Origin: an uncultured Oscillospiraceae bacterium
GTDB taxonomy: Bacteria; Bacillota; Clostridia; Oscillospirales; Ruminococcaceae
DNA: 64,000 nt
Direction of reading: 5' to 3'
NCBI GenBank assembly: GCA_910584715.1
Contig: CAJUAN010000009.1
Coordinates: 53,826-117,825 of the forward strand
In this document: one piece after another, positions 26,607 through 35,478 of the stretch
Position numbering within the stretch: the stretch's first letter is position 1
Layout: each line of letters opens with the position of its first letter
Made by a program: the position numbers and the translations under genes
Notes under the pieces: model-generated
Told to the model about the DNA's origin: nothing
What the model saw: the letters and a program-made list of their open reading frames with translations, nothing else
Database searches by the model: none

Positions 26607-26642
26607 AGAAAAGCTGCATGATTTGGTTCATGCAGCTTTTCT
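26607..26642 (+). terminator. Terminator of the sugar-importer operon
   Basis: AGAAAAGCTGCATG (26607-26620) pairs perfectly with CATGCAGCTTTTCT (26629-26642) around ATTTGGTT. The T-run is part of the descending arm. Confidence 0.85.
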
Positions 26643-26695
26643 TTATGCAGAATATTAGCGCGGAAACCTTTTAAAGGCAGCCGCGCTGTTTTAAT

Positions 26696-26962
26696 TTATT
26701 GTTTTTGTTCCTCGTATTTGTGTTTTGTCGCCATACCCCCGCGAATGTGGCGTTCCTGCTTATTTATTTCCAAAATTTCTTTAACGGCAGGGTACATTTG
26801 CGGACATATGACGGGAAGCTTTTCGGTTATGTCTTTATGTACAGTAGATTTAGAAATTCCGAACTGTTTAGCAGCGGCACGAACAGTAGCTTTATGTTCG
26901 AGAATATAGCGACCGAGAATTACGGCGCGTTCCTCGATATCCTGACCTGCTTTTACTTTCAA
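26696..26962 (-). CDS. spoIIID: Sporulation transcriptional regulator SpoIIID
   Basis: 88 residues from a TTG start, close to the ~93 of B. subtilis SpoIIID. The sequence IEERAVILGRYILEHKATVRAAAKQFGISKSTVHKDITEKLP contains the helix-turn-helix, and the C-terminal basic region INKQERHIRGGMATKHKY is diagnostic of the family. It is a mother-cell regulator active after engulfment, together with sigma-E. TTG 26962 is preferred because GGAG lies 8 bases upstream; a GTG at 26971 overlaps that site. Its presence indicates a spore-forming lineage. Confidence 0.93.
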   Translation of the reverse strand: MKVKAGQDIEERAVILGRYILEHKATVRAAAKQFGISKSTVHKDITEKLPVICPQMYPAVKEILEINKQERHIRGGMATKHKYEEQKQ

Positions 26963-27056
26963 TATGCTCACTCCAATACACAGTATTTCTACTTATGTAT
27001 ATGCTGAGTTTTTGGTGTTAATGCAGGAGAGTCGGGTTAATTGCGGCAAAAAAATG

Positions 27057-27647
27057 TCAGCTTTTGCCGCATAGTAATACGGCGCGTTCCCAGGCTGTCG
27101 GAAAATATTTTTTGTAGAAATTTAATTTCGGTTCATCGTTTTTAAAAAAGTTCGATTTTAGAATAATATCGACGGATTTGCCAATTAATTCGTTTTGTTT
27201 CTCCAATGGCTGTTCATTAAATCTTAACAGCTTGAATTTACCCAAAGCTTCATATTCCATAAGCTTGGAATATATATCCGGAATGTAAACCGCGCAGTCA
27301 ATAGAAATATTTTTTTCACTGTAATACATGGAATCATTCTTATTAACCGGCAAAATATTCGGTATTTTTTTTACGCAGTATAAATATCCCGAAACTCCTT
27401 TATAGAATATTTCCAGCTGCATAGGAAACAGCTCCTCATAGTATGCGATGCCGTTTTTTATCCAGCTTGTTACAAATTTTCTGTCGTAATTGTTGTGCTT
27501 TCCGTCCCAAATATAGAATAACGCATAGGGGATATTGTCGGTTAAATATAATACTTTTTTATTTTCATCGTGCAATAAAGATAGTGCCTTTAATTCGGTA
27601 ATATTTGATGAGATCGAGCCATGATAAAAATAATTTTTTTCATTCAT
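27057..27647 (-). CDS. Conserved hypothetical protein, possible ADP-ribosyltransferase-like fold
   Basis: 196 residues. The start YFYHGSISSNITELK followed by KVLYLTDNIPYALFYIW resembles the opening of ART/PARP-like folds, where YHGS/T binds NAD and a later Y.T......A strand follows. I recognise this as a family of uncharacterised proteins common in Clostridia, with conserved blocks YEELFP, GVSGYLYC, YEALGKFKLLRF and the ending YFPTAWERAVL. No function is established that I know of. Start ATG 27647 has AAGGAGT 6 bases upstream; the frame extends 25 codons further without a site. It stands alone between spoIIID and mobile-element debris. Confidence 0.65.
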   Translation of the reverse strand: MNEKNYFYHGSISSNITELKALSLLHDENKKVLYLTDNIPYALFYIWDGKHNNYDRKFVTSWIKNGIAYYEELFPMQLEIFYKGVSGYLYCVKKIPNILPVNKNDSMYYSEKNISIDCAVYIPDIYSKLMEYEALGKFKLLRFNEQPLEKQNELIGKSVDIILKSNFFKNDEPKLNFYKKYFPTAWERAVLLCGKS

Positions 27648-27797
27648 AGTAAGACTCCTTTTCCAAATGATTTTTCTGTGAATTAAGATTATTGAACTGA
27701 TTCTCTTTATCCGTAGAGACACGATAATATGTTGAGATATTTATTTGCTAATCCCTTATTTTGATTTTAAAAATTATAGTATAGATTAAAGTATTTG

Positions 27798-27995
27798 TCA
27801 AGCACCAAAATGAAATTTTAAAAATTGATTTTTCTTTTCTGTGCGTTTTACAATAAGAGAAGCTTTAACTTCGGTATAGCTTTTCACGTATACTGATAAA
27901 TATCGCATCTTCTTGTTAGATTTTAAACCATTCTTGTAACGACCATACCAGTGTTCGTTCTTGCGTTTGTAGATGTTTTCTCTTTGTTTTGTCAT
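27798..27995 (-). pseudogene. Tyrosine integrase N-terminal fragment
   Basis: 65 codons starting MTKQRENIYKRKNEHWYGRYKNG and continuing to YVKSYTEVKASL. This is the arm-type DNA-binding N-terminus of tyrosine recombinases of integrative elements (commonly ENIYKRKDGRWEGRY ... YG.TY.EVK..L). The core-binding and catalytic domains are absent, so it is a remnant. It marks past insertion of a mobile element just outside the polysaccharide locus. Confidence 0.7.
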
Positions 27996-28163
27996 ATTTA
28001 CTTCTGTTTCGTACCATATTTTTAATAGTATAAATTATTTTTAGCACTCCAAACGACATCGATTGTCATATATAATAGTTTTATTAACAATATTTCAGTA
28101 ATGTTTTGTTTAAATTGTTTAATAACATCAACCGCTATATCAAAAATTGTAAATTTTTGTGTA
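27996..28163. other. Intergenic region upstream of the polysaccharide locus
   Basis: Very A+T-rich, no supported gene. It lies between the integrase fragment and the promoter at 28164; nothing else was recognised. Confidence 0.4.
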
Positions 28164-28192
28164 TTGACATACCTAAAAAAAAGTGATAAAAT
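28164..28192 (+). promoter_or_regulatory. Promoter upstream of the polysaccharide locus
   Basis: TTGACA (28164-28169), 17-base spacer, TAAAAT (28187-28192). It is the best promoter before the 20-gene locus starting at 28671, so the transcript may carry a leader of about 470 bases containing the broken gene at 28306-28651. Confidence 0.65.
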
Positions 28193-28305
28193 TAAATATA
28201 TTTATTACATACGCTTATTTGAGGATTGCAAACTCTTTTGCAAAAGGCTAAATTTTGCGAAAAAAAGTATACTATATTCGGTTGTCGATTAAAATTAAGG
28301 AAGCA

Positions 28306-28651
28306 GAGTTTGACGTATCCGCGACATATAGGTTTGACAACGGATTTATGCTTGGAGATTGGATTGCAAGATAAAGAAAAATAAGGATTCATTAACCGAC
28401 GAGCAAATAAAAAAGCTTTGTTCAATAGGCATGATTTGGTTTACTCACGCTGAAAGAAAGTGAGAACGCAGTTTTGAATACCTTGTACAATATAAAGAAA
28501 AATATGGTACAGCAAGACTTGTCGCGGCTTACAGTACCGAGAACGGTTACACTCTCATACAGTGGCTCGGAAGACAAAAAAGAGTTTTGCTGACTGTAAA
28601 TTAAATAAAGAGCAGATCAAAAATCTTACCGAATTTGGTGTGGAATTATAA
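28306..28651 (+). pseudogene. Broken helicase-associated (HA) domain gene
   Basis: Read across frames the segment gives ATYRFDNGFMLGDWIAR, then KNKDSLTDEQIKKLCSIGMIWF, then ERSFEYLVQYKEKYGTARL, YTLIQWLGRQK, and DCKLNKEQIKNLTEFGVEL. This is the repeating helicase-associated domain (W...Y..L..Y....G...V...Y....G..LG.W...Q......L...Q...L..IG). There are at least two frameshifts and one in-frame TGA where a Trp is expected. The N-terminal helicase part is missing. It lies in the leader of the polysaccharide operon. Confidence 0.7.
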
Positions 28652-28670
28652 AAAAGTGTGGTGAAATAAA

Positions 28671-30776
28671 ATGGGCAGTGAAAAGATCGTCCGCGAGAAG
28701 AAGATAGAGCATTGGGAAATAATTTCGATATATCTTGCCTTGTACGATATTTTGGCGATAAATTTTTCCTATTTCGCGGGACTGTGGATCCGTTTTGATC
28801 TGCACTACTCCAAGATACCTCAGGAGTACCTAAGCGCGTTTTTGAAGTTCGCGCCGTTCTATACGGTGTTCACAATTATTGTGTTTATGGCGCTTCGGCT
28901 TTATAACAGTCTGTGGAGATTTGCCAGCTTCAGCGAACTGAACCGTATACTTGTTTCAACAGTAATAACAACGGTTTTTCACGTTGTGGGAATAACGATT
29001 TTTTTCGGACGTATGCCTATGTCCTATTACATAATGGGAACAGTTTTTCAGTTCTGCGCGGTGACTGCAGTGAGATTCATGTACAGATTCGTAAGCCTTG
29101 AACGTTCGCGAAGGAATAAGGCTTTAAATGCTCTCCACAGGGCAATGGTGATAGGCGCGGGCTCTGCGGGGCAGGTGATCGTGCGGGATTTAAAAGGCAG
29201 TTCTAAGAGTGATATAATTCCCGTTTGTGTTATTGACGACAACAAAAACAAGTGGGGACGGTTTATGGACGGGGTTCCAATTGTGGGAGGACGGGACAGC
29301 ATTATGGAGGCTGCCCAAAAATATAACGTTGACAGAATTTTGTTTGCAATACCTACGGCGACCACTGATAATAAGCGTGATATTTTAAATATCTGCAAGG
29401 AAACTGGCTGTACGCTTCAAAGTTTGCCTGGGATATTTCAGCTTGCCAACGGAGAAGCACACCTGTCAAATCTGAAGCCCGTTGCAGTTGAAGACCTGCT
29501 TGGCAGGGAAACAATAAAGGTCAATATGGACGAAATATATCGGCACATAAAAGGCAAGCGTATACTTGTCACCGGTGGCGGAGGGAGCATAGGTTCGGAG
29601 ATTTGCAGACAGATTGCGGAGCACAGTCCGGCTCAGCTGATAATATTTGACGTTTACGAAAACAATGCCTACGAGATACAGCAGGAGCTGCTGAGAAAAT
29701 ACGGCAAAAAATTAAATCTTACCGTACTTATCGGCTCAGTACGCGACAGCCGCAGGATAAACGGTGTTTTTGAGACCTACAGACCGCAGATAGTGTACCA
29801 TGCGGCGGCGCACAAGCATGTGCCGCTTATGGAATACAGCCCCTGCGAGGCGATAAAAAACAATGTTGTGGGAACGTATAAGACCGCTTATGCAGCTATG
29901 AAATACGGAGCTGAACGGTTTGTTTTAATAAGCACCGACAAAGCGGTAAATCCCACAAATATAATGGGAGCGTCAAAGCGTCTGTGCGAGATGATAATAC
30001 AGGTTATGGACGCTGCAAGCCGTGAAAATCAAATGGATATGCTGCCGATTTTGCATGACCATTGGGACGAAAATTGTAAAAAAAATTCTGTAAAAATATC
30101 CGGTGAAAAGCTGAAAATTGAGTCGGTTAAGAATAAGAACCGCACAGGCACACAGTTTGCGGCTGTACGGTTCGGAAATGTCCTGGGAAGCAGCGGTTCG
30201 GTAATTCCGTTGTTCAAAAAGCAGATAGAGAACGGGGGACCAGTTACTGTTACCGACCCGGAAATGACAAGATACTTTATGACTATACCAGAAGCGGTGT
30301 CACTTGTTTTACAGGCGGGAACCTATGCTTGGGGCGGGGAGATTTTCGTTTTTGACATGGGTGAGCCGGTGAAAATCAATACACTGGCGAGAAATCTTAT
30401 AAAGCTTTCCGGTTATAAGCCGGACATTGATATAAAAATTGAGTATATCGGACTTCGTCCCGGCGAGAAGCTTTACGAGGAAAAGCTGATGGCTGAAGAG
30501 GGTATGAAAAAGACGGATAACGAGCTTATCCATATCGGAAAGCCAGTTGAATTCGACGTTGAGGAATTTTTGGTACAGCTTGACGAATTGGCGTATGCAA
30601 GCTACGAAAACGATGAAAATATTGTGGAAATGGTTAAGAAGCTTGTGCCGACATTTCATCCGTCCGGTGTGAAGCCGGAGGGCAGCAAGACATTAGAAAA
30701 TATAGCATCAGATAAAAAAATTATGCAGGGAGAAAAGGCAAATGTTTGGCAGTCAAAAGAGGTTCAAAGCGTTTGA
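28671..30776 (+). CDS. UDP-GlcNAc 4,6-dehydratase (PglF/CapD/FlaA1-like membrane protein)
   Basis: 701 residues. Four N-terminal helices (about 15-140) and a first Rossmann-like domain (VIGAGSAGQVIVRDL, about 160) precede a C-terminal short-chain dehydratase domain with VTGGGGSIGSEICRQI (about residue 302), HAAAHKHVPLME and the catalytic STDKAVNPTNIMGASKR. This is the PglF architecture; the enzyme makes UDP-4-keto-6-deoxy-GlcNAc, the first step to bacillosamine-type sugars. An insertion of about 40 mostly hydrophilic residues (around residues 448-488, DMLPILHDHWDENC...) separates MDAASREN from FAAVRFGNVLGSSGSVIPLF, where family members are normally contiguous. It overlaps the next gene by 35 bases. 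Confidence 0.92.
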   Translation: MGSEKIVREKKIEHWEIISIYLALYDILAINFSYFAGLWIRFDLHYSKIPQEYLSAFLKFAPFYTVFTIIVFMALRLYNSLWRFASFSELNRILVSTVITTVFHVVGITIFFGRMPMSYYIMGTVFQFCAVTAVRFMYRFVSLERSRRNKALNALHRAMVIGAGSAGQVIVRDLKGSSKSDIIPVCVIDDNKNKWGRFMDGVPIVGGRDSIMEAAQKYNVDRILFAIPTATTDNKRDILNICKETGCTLQSLPGIFQLANGEAHLSNLKPVAVEDLLGRETIKVNMDEIYRHIKGKRILVTGGGGSIGSEICRQIAEHSPAQLIIFDVYENNAYEIQQELLRKYGKKLNLTVLIGSVRDSRRINGVFETYRPQIVYHAAAHKHVPLMEYSPCEAIKNNVVGTYKTAYAAMKYGAERFVLISTDKAVNPTNIMGASKRLCEMIIQVMDAASRENQMDMLPILHDHWDENCKKNSVKISGEKLKIESVKNKNRTGTQFAAVRFGNVLGSSGSVIPLFKKQIENGGPVTVTDPEMTRYFMTIPEAVSLVLQAGTYAWGGEIFVFDMGEPVKINTLARNLIKLSGYKPDIDIKIEYIGLRPGEKLYEEKLMAEEGMKKTDNELIHIGKPVEFDVEEFLVQLDELAYASYENDENIVEMVKKLVPTFHPSGVKPEGSKTLENIASDKKIMQGEKANVWQSKEVQSV

Positions 30777-31944
30777 CCAAAAAATATGGCTAAGCAGTCC
30801 CACCATGCATGGTGAGGAATTGAAGTACATAAAACAGGCGTATGAAACGAATTGGATGTCCACGCTGGGCGAAAACATCAATGAAATTGAAAAGCAGATA
30901 TCTGAAAAAGTCGGCGTAAAAAATGCCGTTGCATTAGCGTCGGGAACTGCGTCTCTGCACATTGCCGTGAAGCTTGCTGGACTAAAGCCGGGCGAACGTG
31001 TTTTCTGTACTGACATGACTTTCGGTGCGACGGTAAATCCCGTTGTTTATGAGGGAGGCATTCCGGTTTTTATCGACACTGAATACGACACATGGAATAT
31101 GTGTCCGGACGCATTGGAAAAGGCGTTTGAGAGGTACCCCGATGTGAAAAAAGTCATTGCTGTTCACCTCTATGGCGTACCCTGCAAGCTTGACGAGATA
31201 CGGAAAATCTGCGATAAAAACGGCGCGGCTCTGATTGAAGACGCGGCGGAATCTTTAGGAGCAAGCTATAAAGGAAAACAGACGGGTTCCCTTGGAAATA
31301 TCGGGTGTATTTCATTTAACGGAAATAAAATCATCACAGGTTCAAGCGGCGGAATGCTGCTGACAGATGAAAAAAATATTGCGGACAAGGCGAGAAAATG
31401 GTCTACACAATCACGGGAAAATGCGCCTTGGTACCAGCATGAGGAGGTAGGCTACAACTACCGAATGAGCAACGTTATCGCAGGTGTTGTTAGGGGACAG
31501 CTTCTTCATTTGGAGGAGCATATTTTCAGAAAAAAGGAGATATACGAGCGGTACAAAAACGGCCTGAAAGACTTACCTGTAAAAATGAACCCGTATGATG
31601 AAAAAAACAGCAAGCCGAATTTTTGGCTTAGCTGCATGATAATAGATAAAGAAGCTATGTGCAGACAGGTCAGGGACGACGCAAGGGCGTTGTTTCTGCC
31701 TGAAAAAGGCAAATCATGCCCTACGGAAATTCTGGAAAGGCTTGCAGAATTTAATGCGGAGGGGCGTCCTATCTGGAAGCCTATGCATATGCAGCCGATT
31801 TACCGGAATAACGGTTTTGTTTCCGTTTTGGGGGATGTAGGTTCGGATATTTTTGACCGCGGGCTTTGTCTGCCGAGCGATATCAAGATGACAAACGAGC
31901 AGCAGGATACTGTTATTGAAATAATTAGAAATTGCTTTGAGTGA
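30742..31944 (+). CDS. DegT/DnrJ/EryC1-type sugar aminotransferase (PglE-like)
   Basis: 400 residues. LSSPTMHGEELKYIKQAYETNW and GVKNAVALASGTASLHIAV are standard for PLP-dependent nucleotide-sugar aminotransferases, IEDAAESLGASYKGKQTGSLGNIGCISFNGNKIITGSSGGML contains the PLP Asp and the Schiff-base Lys. It would transfer an amino group from Glu to C4 of the 4-keto sugar made by the upstream enzyme, giving UDP-4-amino-4,6-dideoxy-GlcNAc. The start lies within the end of the upstream gene, with GGGAGAAAAGG as ribosome binding site. Confidence 0.92.
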   Translation: MFGSQKRFKAFDQKIWLSSPTMHGEELKYIKQAYETNWMSTLGENINEIEKQISEKVGVKNAVALASGTASLHIAVKLAGLKPGERVFCTDMTFGATVNPVVYEGGIPVFIDTEYDTWNMCPDALEKAFERYPDVKKVIAVHLYGVPCKLDEIRKICDKNGAALIEDAAESLGASYKGKQTGSLGNIGCISFNGNKIITGSSGGMLLTDEKNIADKARKWSTQSRENAPWYQHEEVGYNYRMSNVIAGVVRGQLLHLEEHIFRKKEIYERYKNGLKDLPVKMNPYDEKNSKPNFWLSCMIIDKEAMCRQVRDDARALFLPEKGKSCPTEILERLAEFNAEGRPIWKPMHMQPIYRNNGFVSVLGDVGSDIFDRGLCLPSDIKMTNEQQDTVIEIIRNCFE

Positions 31945-31953
31945 GGGACGCAG

Positions 31954-32577
31954 ATGTACTCTAAATTTTTTAAGCGTTTTTTTGATTTTATTCTGTCGCT
32001 TTGTGCGCTGATCGTGTTGTCCCCACTGCTTTTGGTTCTTACGGTAGTCGGGGCTATTGAAATGCGTGGAAATCCCTTTTTTATACAGGAGCGCCCGGGA
32101 AAAAACGAGAAAATTTTTAAAATGATAAAATTACGTACTATGTACAATTGCAAAGATGAAAACGGTGAGTTTCTTCCCGATGAGCAAAGATTGAACAAAT
32201 ACGGAATATGGCTGAGAAAAACGTCCTGTGATGAGCTTTTGGAATTGGTTAATATTTTAAAGGGCGATATGAGTATTGTGGGTCCCAGACCGTTGTTGGT
32301 TAAGTATTTACCGCGTTACAATGAGCGTCAGCGCAGGCGGCACGATGTCCGCCCGGGTCTTACGGGCTACGCGCAGGCTCACGGAAGAAACGCCGTAAGC
32401 TGGGAGGAAAAATTTGAAATGGACGTTTGGTATATAGAAAATGTGTCCTTTATAACCGATATAAAAATACTGTTCGATACGGTAAAAATCGTATTGAAAC
32501 GTGAGGGAGTAAGTTCCGATACGGCGGCTACTATGGAGGAATTTATGGGGAATGCCGAAATCGAAACGGTGAAATAA
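31954..32577 (+). CDS. Priming sugar-phosphate transferase (PglC/WcaJ-type)
   Basis: 207 residues with an N-terminal membrane-associated helix (about 12-35). IKLRTMY, the D-E pair in RKTSCDELLELVNILKGDMSIVGPRPLL and RHDVRPGLTGYAQAHGRN are the standard monotopic phosphoglycosyl transferase blocks. The small size matches PglC. It transfers the first sugar-1-phosphate, probably the amino sugar made by the two upstream gene products, to undecaprenyl phosphate and so starts the repeat unit. Confidence 0.93.
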   Translation: MYSKFFKRFFDFILSLCALIVLSPLLLVLTVVGAIEMRGNPFFIQERPGKNEKIFKMIKLRTMYNCKDENGEFLPDEQRLNKYGIWLRKTSCDELLELVNILKGDMSIVGPRPLLVKYLPRYNERQRRRHDVRPGLTGYAQAHGRNAVSWEEKFEMDVWYIENVSFITDIKILFDTVKIVLKREGVSSDTAATMEEFMGNAEIETVK

Positions 32578-32578
32578 A

Positions 32579-34186
32579 ATGGAAGAAATACATATTTTGT
32601 TTACCGGCGCAGGCAGACGGATAGAGCTGATAAACGCTTTCAGAGAAGCAGCGCTGGTATTAAACAAAAATTTGAAAATATACGGTTCTGACATGATCCT
32701 GACGGCACCGTCATTGGCTTACTGCGACTTTGCACGGCAAACAGTCTCTATGCACAGCCCCGTATATATAAACAATCTTATTGATGTATGCAAAAAAGAT
32801 AGAATTGACCTTGTTATTCCAACGATAGATACAGACTTGCTTGTTCTTTCGGAAAATAAAGCGCGGTTTGATGCTGTCGGTACTAAGGTAATGGTATCTT
32901 CGCCTGATATGATACGGGTTTGCAGAGATAAGAACAATACTTTTAAATTTTTTGACAGATGCGGATTAAAATCGCCTATGCCGGCAGACGATTGGCGTAA
33001 ATACAAATTGGGCTATCCTGCTTTTATAAAGCCCAAGGACGGCAGCAGTTCAATAAATGCGTTTAAAGTATGCAATGAAAAGGAACTTGAACTTTACGCC
33101 GCACAAATAAAAGATCATATAGTTCAGCCGTTTGTTGAGGGACGTGAGTATACGATCGATATTTTCTGCGATTTTAACGGCAGACCGATATCAATAGTTC
33201 CCCGCGAACGTATTCAGGTACGTGCGGGAGAGGTACTTAAAACACGTATAACAATGGACGAAATTATGATCGGTGAAGCTAAAAAAATATGCGACGCTTT
33301 TAAGCCGTGCGGATCTATAACTGTTCAGCTTATACGTGATGATAAAACAGGAGAAGATCATTATATTGAAATAAACCCGCGTTTCGGCGGAGGCGCGCCA
33401 TTGTCCATGAAAGCGGGTGCAAGAAGCGCGGAAGCTGTTCTGAAGCTGCTTGACGGCGAAAAGGCAGAGTATTGCGATAATATTGCAGACGGCGCAGTTT
33501 TCAGCCGATTTGATATGTCTGTATGCATTAGTGAGGGAAAAAGCAGTATCAAGGGCGTTATTTTCGATCTGGATGATACACTGTATTCCGAAAAGGAATA
33601 TGTGAAGTCGGGATATAGGGCAGTTGCGAAATACCTTGGAGATACGGCTTATTCGGACAGGCTTTGGAGTTTTTTTGAATCGGGTAAACCTGCTATTGAC
33701 GAGCTACTCGGAGAACTTGGCAGAGAAACGGATAAGGACGCTGTTCTTGATGTGTACCGAAGTCATAAGCCAAATTTACACTTGTATGACGGCGTAAAGG
33801 AAATGCTTATAAAGCTGAAGTCCCGCGGGATAAAGACAGGTATTATTACAGACGGCAGACCCGAGGGGCAGCACAATAAAATATCCTCTCTCGGACTGGA
33901 GGAGCTTATTGACGATATAATTATTACTGACGAGCTTGGCGGCGTTCAATTTCGTAAGCCATGCGATATTGCTTTTAGAATCCTTCAAAATCTCTGGAGA
34001 CTTCCGGCAAGTGAAATAGTATATGTTGCAGATAATCCTGCAAAGGATTTTCAGGCTCCTAAGCAGCTCGGAATGAGAAGCTTTTATTTTGAAAATACGA
34101 ACGGATTGTATTTTTCAAAAAATGTAGAGATTAATATTACTAAAGCAACTAATATTTTTGAACTGGAAAAATGGATTTGTCAATAA
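32579..34186 (+). CDS. ATP-grasp ligase / HAD phosphatase fusion
   Basis: 535 residues. Residues ~1-320 are a PylC/CarB-like ATP-grasp enzyme: ILFTGAGRRIELINAF, LVIPTIDTDLLVLSENK, YPAFIKPKDGSSSINAFKV, and the metal-binding HYIEINPRFGGGAPLS. Residues ~322-535 are a HAD hydrolase: nucleophile motif VIFDLDDTLYSEKEY, GIITDGRP, and VADNPAKDF. Such fusions occur in polysaccharide loci but have no assigned reaction that I know of. ATP-grasp enzymes join a carboxylate to an amine, so it could acylate the 4-amino sugar made next door. It sits where a PglD acetyltransferase would be expected. Confidence 0.82.
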   Translation: MEEIHILFTGAGRRIELINAFREAALVLNKNLKIYGSDMILTAPSLAYCDFARQTVSMHSPVYINNLIDVCKKDRIDLVIPTIDTDLLVLSENKARFDAVGTKVMVSSPDMIRVCRDKNNTFKFFDRCGLKSPMPADDWRKYKLGYPAFIKPKDGSSSINAFKVCNEKELELYAAQIKDHIVQPFVEGREYTIDIFCDFNGRPISIVPRERIQVRAGEVLKTRITMDEIMIGEAKKICDAFKPCGSITVQLIRDDKTGEDHYIEINPRFGGGAPLSMKAGARSAEAVLKLLDGEKAEYCDNIADGAVFSRFDMSVCISEGKSSIKGVIFDLDDTLYSEKEYVKSGYRAVAKYLGDTAYSDRLWSFFESGKPAIDELLGELGRETDKDAVLDVYRSHKPNLHLYDGVKEMLIKLKSRGIKTGIITDGRPEGQHNKISSLGLEELIDDIIITDELGGVQFRKPCDIAFRILQNLWRLPASEIVYVADNPAKDFQAPKQLGMRSFYFENTNGLYFSKNVEINITKATNIFELEKWICQ

Positions 34187-34238
34187 AATTTTATATTCAG
34201 TATTGTCATAAAATTAATAATGAAAAGGAGAGATAAAG

Positions 34239-35462
34239 GTGAACGTTTTGTTTATAACACTGTTTGATATAAGAAATATAAACAACAGTGGAATTTACGA
34301 AGATCTGCTCCGTGAATTTTATAAAAACGATCATAATGTTTATATTATTTCTCCTACTGAGAGACGTAACAGAGAGAAAACTCATTTTATTGAAAATAAT
34401 GGTTGTAAAATTATAAAAGTAAAAACAGGAAACGTTCAAAAGACAAATTTAATTGAAAAGGGCATTGCTACAGTCTTGCTGGAAACTCAGTATATAAGTG
34501 CAATAAAAAAATATTTTTCAAATATTAAATTTGATTTAATTTTGTATTCTACTCCGCCGGTAACCTTGGTAAGACCGATAAAGTTTATTAAGAAGCGTGA
34601 TAACGCAAAGACATATTTGCTTTTGAAAGATATTTTTCCGCAGAATGCAGTTGATATGGGGATTCTTGGCAGAAAAGGAATAAAGGGGCTGTTATATAAA
34701 TATTTTCGCAAAAAGGAAAAAATGCTTTATGCTTTATCCGATAAAATTGGTTGTATGTCACAGGCAAATGTAGATTATATACTTAAAAATAATCCGGAGG
34801 TCAATTCTGAAAAAGCAGAAATTTGCCCTAACAGTATTGACCTGCGCGATGTTTTGATTTCGGAAACGGAACGAATAAATATAAGAGAAAAATACGGTTT
34901 GCCTTTAGATAAAAAAATATTTGTGTACGGTGGGAATCTTGGCAAGCCTCAGGGAATATCTTTTATAATTGAATGCCTGAAGAAGTGTAAGGATATTGAA
35001 AATGCATTTTTTCTCATTATTGGAAGCGGTACTGAATATGGCAAATTAAAAAATTTTGTTGAACGTGAAGGTTCGGTTAATACAAAATTATTCAATGCTT
35101 TGCCGAAAGATGAGTATGACAAAATGATTGCAGCCTGTGATATCGGACTAATATTTCTTGACCACCGCTTTACGATACCTAATTTTCCAAGCAGGCTTCT
35201 TTCGTATATGCAGGCTAAGCTGCCTGTTTTGGCGGCTACCGATGCAAATACGGATATTGGTGAAATTATTGTTAATAACGGCTTTGGTTGGTGGTGTGAA
35301 AGCAATAATACCGAAGATTTATATAATAAAGTTGTTCAAATAAATAATGAAAATTTATTTGATATGGGTAAAAAAGCGTTACAATATTTGATAGATAATT
35401 ACAGCGTCAAAATGTCCTACAGGATTATAGTTGACGGAATCAATGCTGAAAGAAATTGTTAA
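34239..35462 (+). CDS. WbuB-like glycosyltransferase (L-FucNAc transferase)
   Basis: 407 residues, GT4 family, GTG or ATG-class start preceded by AAAGGAGAG. LILYSTPPVTL and TYLLLKDIFPQNAVDMGILG are highly characteristic of WbuB, and KADICPNSI-like AEICPNSIDL and VYGGNLGKPQGI lie in the C-terminal donor domain. In E. coli O26 WbuB transfers L-FucNAc and is encoded beside fnlABC; here the three FnlABC-type genes follow directly, which supports the same function. Confidence 0.85.
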   Translation: MNVLFITLFDIRNINNSGIYEDLLREFYKNDHNVYIISPTERRNREKTHFIENNGCKIIKVKTGNVQKTNLIEKGIATVLLETQYISAIKKYFSNIKFDLILYSTPPVTLVRPIKFIKKRDNAKTYLLLKDIFPQNAVDMGILGRKGIKGLLYKYFRKKEKMLYALSDKIGCMSQANVDYILKNNPEVNSEKAEICPNSIDLRDVLISETERINIREKYGLPLDKKIFVYGGNLGKPQGISFIIECLKKCKDIENAFFLIIGSGTEYGKLKNFVEREGSVNTKLFNALPKDEYDKMIAACDIGLIFLDHRFTIPNFPSRLLSYMQAKLPVLAATDANTDIGEIIVNNGFGWWCESNNTEDLYNKVVQINNENLFDMGKKALQYLIDNYSVKMSYRIIVDGINAERNC

Positions 35463-35478
35463 GTCGGAGAGAATAAAA

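Noticed and set aside
28101..28292. 63-codon frame in the polysaccharide leader
   Set aside because: It spans the promoter at 28164, has no ribosome binding site and an unconvincing Ile/Lys/Tyr-rich product expected from A+T-rich DNA.
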